Source: JAUIET01 sp045106985
GTDB taxonomy: Bacteria > Pseudomonadota > Gammaproteobacteria > Pseudomonadales > JAUIET01
Assembly (NCBI GenBank): GCA_045106985.1
Contig: JBGCFQ010000020.1
Coordinates: forward strand, 186,001 to 250,000
Length of the DNA: 64,000 nt
Reading direction: 5' to 3'
Position 1 is the first letter of the stretch. Every line of letters begins with the position of its first letter. The notes beneath the pieces were generated by a model. That model did not search any database and was not told where the DNA came from. It saw nothing but the letters and a program-made list of their open reading frames with translations. The position numbers and the translations under genes are program-made. This document shows, piece after piece, positions 62,829 through 64,000 of this stretch.

Positions 62829-63848
62829 CTAGCTTTCTTCCTTGCGAGTATTTGGGCTTATATCGCTCAAAGTTTCTGCAGGTTCGATGCTCAACTTCTC
62901 CTCTGGCGCCAGCACTTCTGGAGGGCTGGTTAAAACCACCGGTGCCGTAATTGGAACGGGCAATCCATGATGCCGACGAGCGCTCGTCTCGGCTAAATCC
63001 CAATTTATCGCCTCGTCACGGCCCTGATGCGCAGCAATTATTGCACCTACCATGCGTGTAAGATCAAGACCGGTTTTTTCGAATTCTTCGCTTAAGGGCT
63101 TGTGCGCCTCCAAAAATAAGCGTCCCTCTGACCAACCCGCTTTATAGGGTAATTTAACAATACGCACTTTGATGCCAACTGGCCCTAAATTGTAAAGCTC
63201 TTCTATATCATCAGGATACAAACGAATACAACCATGGCTGACTCGCATGCCAACGCCTAAGGGCTTGTTCGTGCCGTGCAGCAGATAAGTCGGCATGGAA
63301 AGGTTTAGCTTGTAGGCACCTAATGGGTTGTCTGGTCCAGGTTGCACTACCTTTTCAAGAGGAGTGCCTTCAGCTTCATACTCATCGCGAATGGATTGCG
63401 GCGGGGTCCAGGTAGGATTAGCGATAGCCGTGGTTATGCGGGTATTACCAAGGGGAGTATTCCACCCTTCACGACCGATACCGATAGCGTAGGTAATCAC
63501 TTTGTTTTCATCTGGCGGGAAGTAATACAAGCGTAATTCAGACAGGTTCAGCACCATGCCTGTCCGCTCGCCTTCGGGCAGTATGAACCGAGAGGGCACA
63601 TGAACGATTGTCCCTTCACCAGGCAACCAAGGGTTCAAATCAGGATTAGCTGCAATTATCTCGCGGTAGCCTATACCATGTTCCATAGCGATACTTGGCA
63701 AAGTATCTTCATGGCTTGCGATCACTTCTATCATTTCCCCAATAACATCATCACCTTCTGGCGGCAGGTCATAGGTAAGCGCTGCCGCCGCATGGGGCAG
63801 CAGCAGAGTAATAGACAAGACAATAATTCGAGACAGCCGGCTAGCCAC
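62829..63848 (-). CDS. L,D-transpeptidase (YkuD) with LysM, GTG start
   Basis: A 339-residue exported L,D-transpeptidase. Signal peptide 1-24, a LysM-like segment at about 38-86 (VIASHEDTLPSIAMEHGIGYREIIAANPDL), then the YkuD domain with H191 in LLHGT and the catalytic S204-HGC207-IRL. Such enzymes form 3-3 cross-links in peptidoglycan or attach Lpp. The Lpp-like gene on the opposite strand is a plausible substrate. GTG 63848 has GGGAGG 4 bases upstream. The C-terminal 60 residues are low-complexity Pro/Glu-rich. Confidence 0.9.
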   Translation of the reverse strand: MASRLSRIIVLSITLLLPHAAAALTYDLPPEGDDVIGEMIEVIASHEDTLPSIAMEHGIGYREIIAANPDLNPWLPGEGTIVHVPSRFILPEGERTGMVLNLSELRLYYFPPDENKVITYAIGIGREGWNTPLGNTRITTAIANPTWTPPQSIRDEYEAEGTPLEKVVQPGPDNPLGAYKLNLSMPTYLLHGTNKPLGVGMRVSHGCIRLYPDDIEELYNLGPVGIKVRIVKLPYKAGWSEGRLFLEAHKPLSEEFEKTGLDLTRMVGAIIAAHQGRDEAINWDLAETSARRHHGLPVPITAPVVLTSPPEVLAPEEKLSIEPAETLSDISPNTRKEES

Positions 63849-64000
63849 AAAGCCTCCCAGTGTGTATTCAACCGCTAATGATAGCGATTAAGACCCATTT
63901 GGCAACCGCTCAAATTTGGCACAATTTAGGCAGCGCTTCAGATTGGAGAATGAATAGGCGAACAGCCTCGCCTTCGTTGATAGGCGAAAAGCCGTCAGAC

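Noticed and set aside
1..64000. tRNA, rRNA, insertion sequences, CRISPR arrays, prophage
   Set aside because: No characteristic sequences, terminal inverted repeats, regularly spaced repeats or transposase-like proteins were found by reading.

Overview
The window looks like a chromosomal segment of a free-living, probably marine, gammaproteobacterium. The evidence is indirect: Pseudomonas-type minor-pilin gene order, an OprI/Lpp-like lipoprotein, a gammaproteobacterial-type pyruvate kinase, and many acyl-CoA, Rieske, P450 and quinoprotein genes of the kind common in aerobic marine heterotrophs. I saw no rRNA, tRNA, insertion sequence, prophage or CRISPR array. Gene density is high and intergenic gaps are short.

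Layout. (1) 1-6068, minus strand: type IV pilus minor-pilin operon fimT-pilV-pilW-pilX, a small secreted gene, and the 5' part of pilY1. (2) 6204-8291, minus: an Xre/RES toxin-antitoxin pair with a clear operator-like inverted repeat, followed closely by a luciferase-like flavin enzyme. (3) 8384-13755: CoA-transferase/racemase, deazaflavin-dependent nitroreductase-like protein, crotonase, SRPBCC protein and D-aminoacylase-like amidohydrolase. (4) 14116-21043, plus: a compact, apparently undescribed exopolysaccharide synthesis and export operon. It encodes a TackOD1-like zinc-ribbon protein ending in a degenerate GGDEF with an intact I-site, a processive GT2 synthase, a TolC channel fused to a glycosidase-like barrel, a HlyD adaptor and a SPOR protein. 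A FleQ-box-like dyad and a promoter candidate precede it. (5) 21064-26670: SnoaL-like and acetoacetate-decarboxylase-like proteins, then two OB-fold DUF35 proteins, two thiolase-fold proteins lacking the usual Cys, and a crotonase lacking both catalytic Glu. This resembles the retro-aldol modules of steroid side-chain degradation. (6) 26713-46486: scattered metabolic genes including a PQQ sugar dehydrogenase, carotenoid oxygenase, phasin-like protein, two acyl-CoA synthetases, MATE pump, DUF3604 lipoprotein, KshA-like Rieske oxygenase, Old Yellow Enzyme, cupin, VOC protein and CYP125-like P450. (7) 46513-56201: an apparent glycoside/keto-sugar locus with MFS, TauE, two Gfo/Idh/MocA enzymes flanking an Nramp-related transporter, a DUF1080 protein and a lipoprotein quinohaemoprotein. 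(8) 56395-63848: PilZ protein, HDOD protein, pyruvate kinase, a pair of acyl-CoA dehydrogenases, an alanine-rich Lpp-like lipoprotein and an L,D-transpeptidase.

Two themes recur. One is surface life under c-di-GMP control (pili, the exopolysaccharide operon, PilZ). The other is aerobic catabolism of steroid- or terpenoid-like acyl-CoAs (Rieske oxygenase, P450, DUF35/thiolase pair, acyl-CoA dehydrogenase pair, crotonases, racemase). The strongest candidate for an undescribed system is the exopolysaccharide operon at 13881-21043. All functional calls come from reading motifs by eye; no database search or alignment was run.
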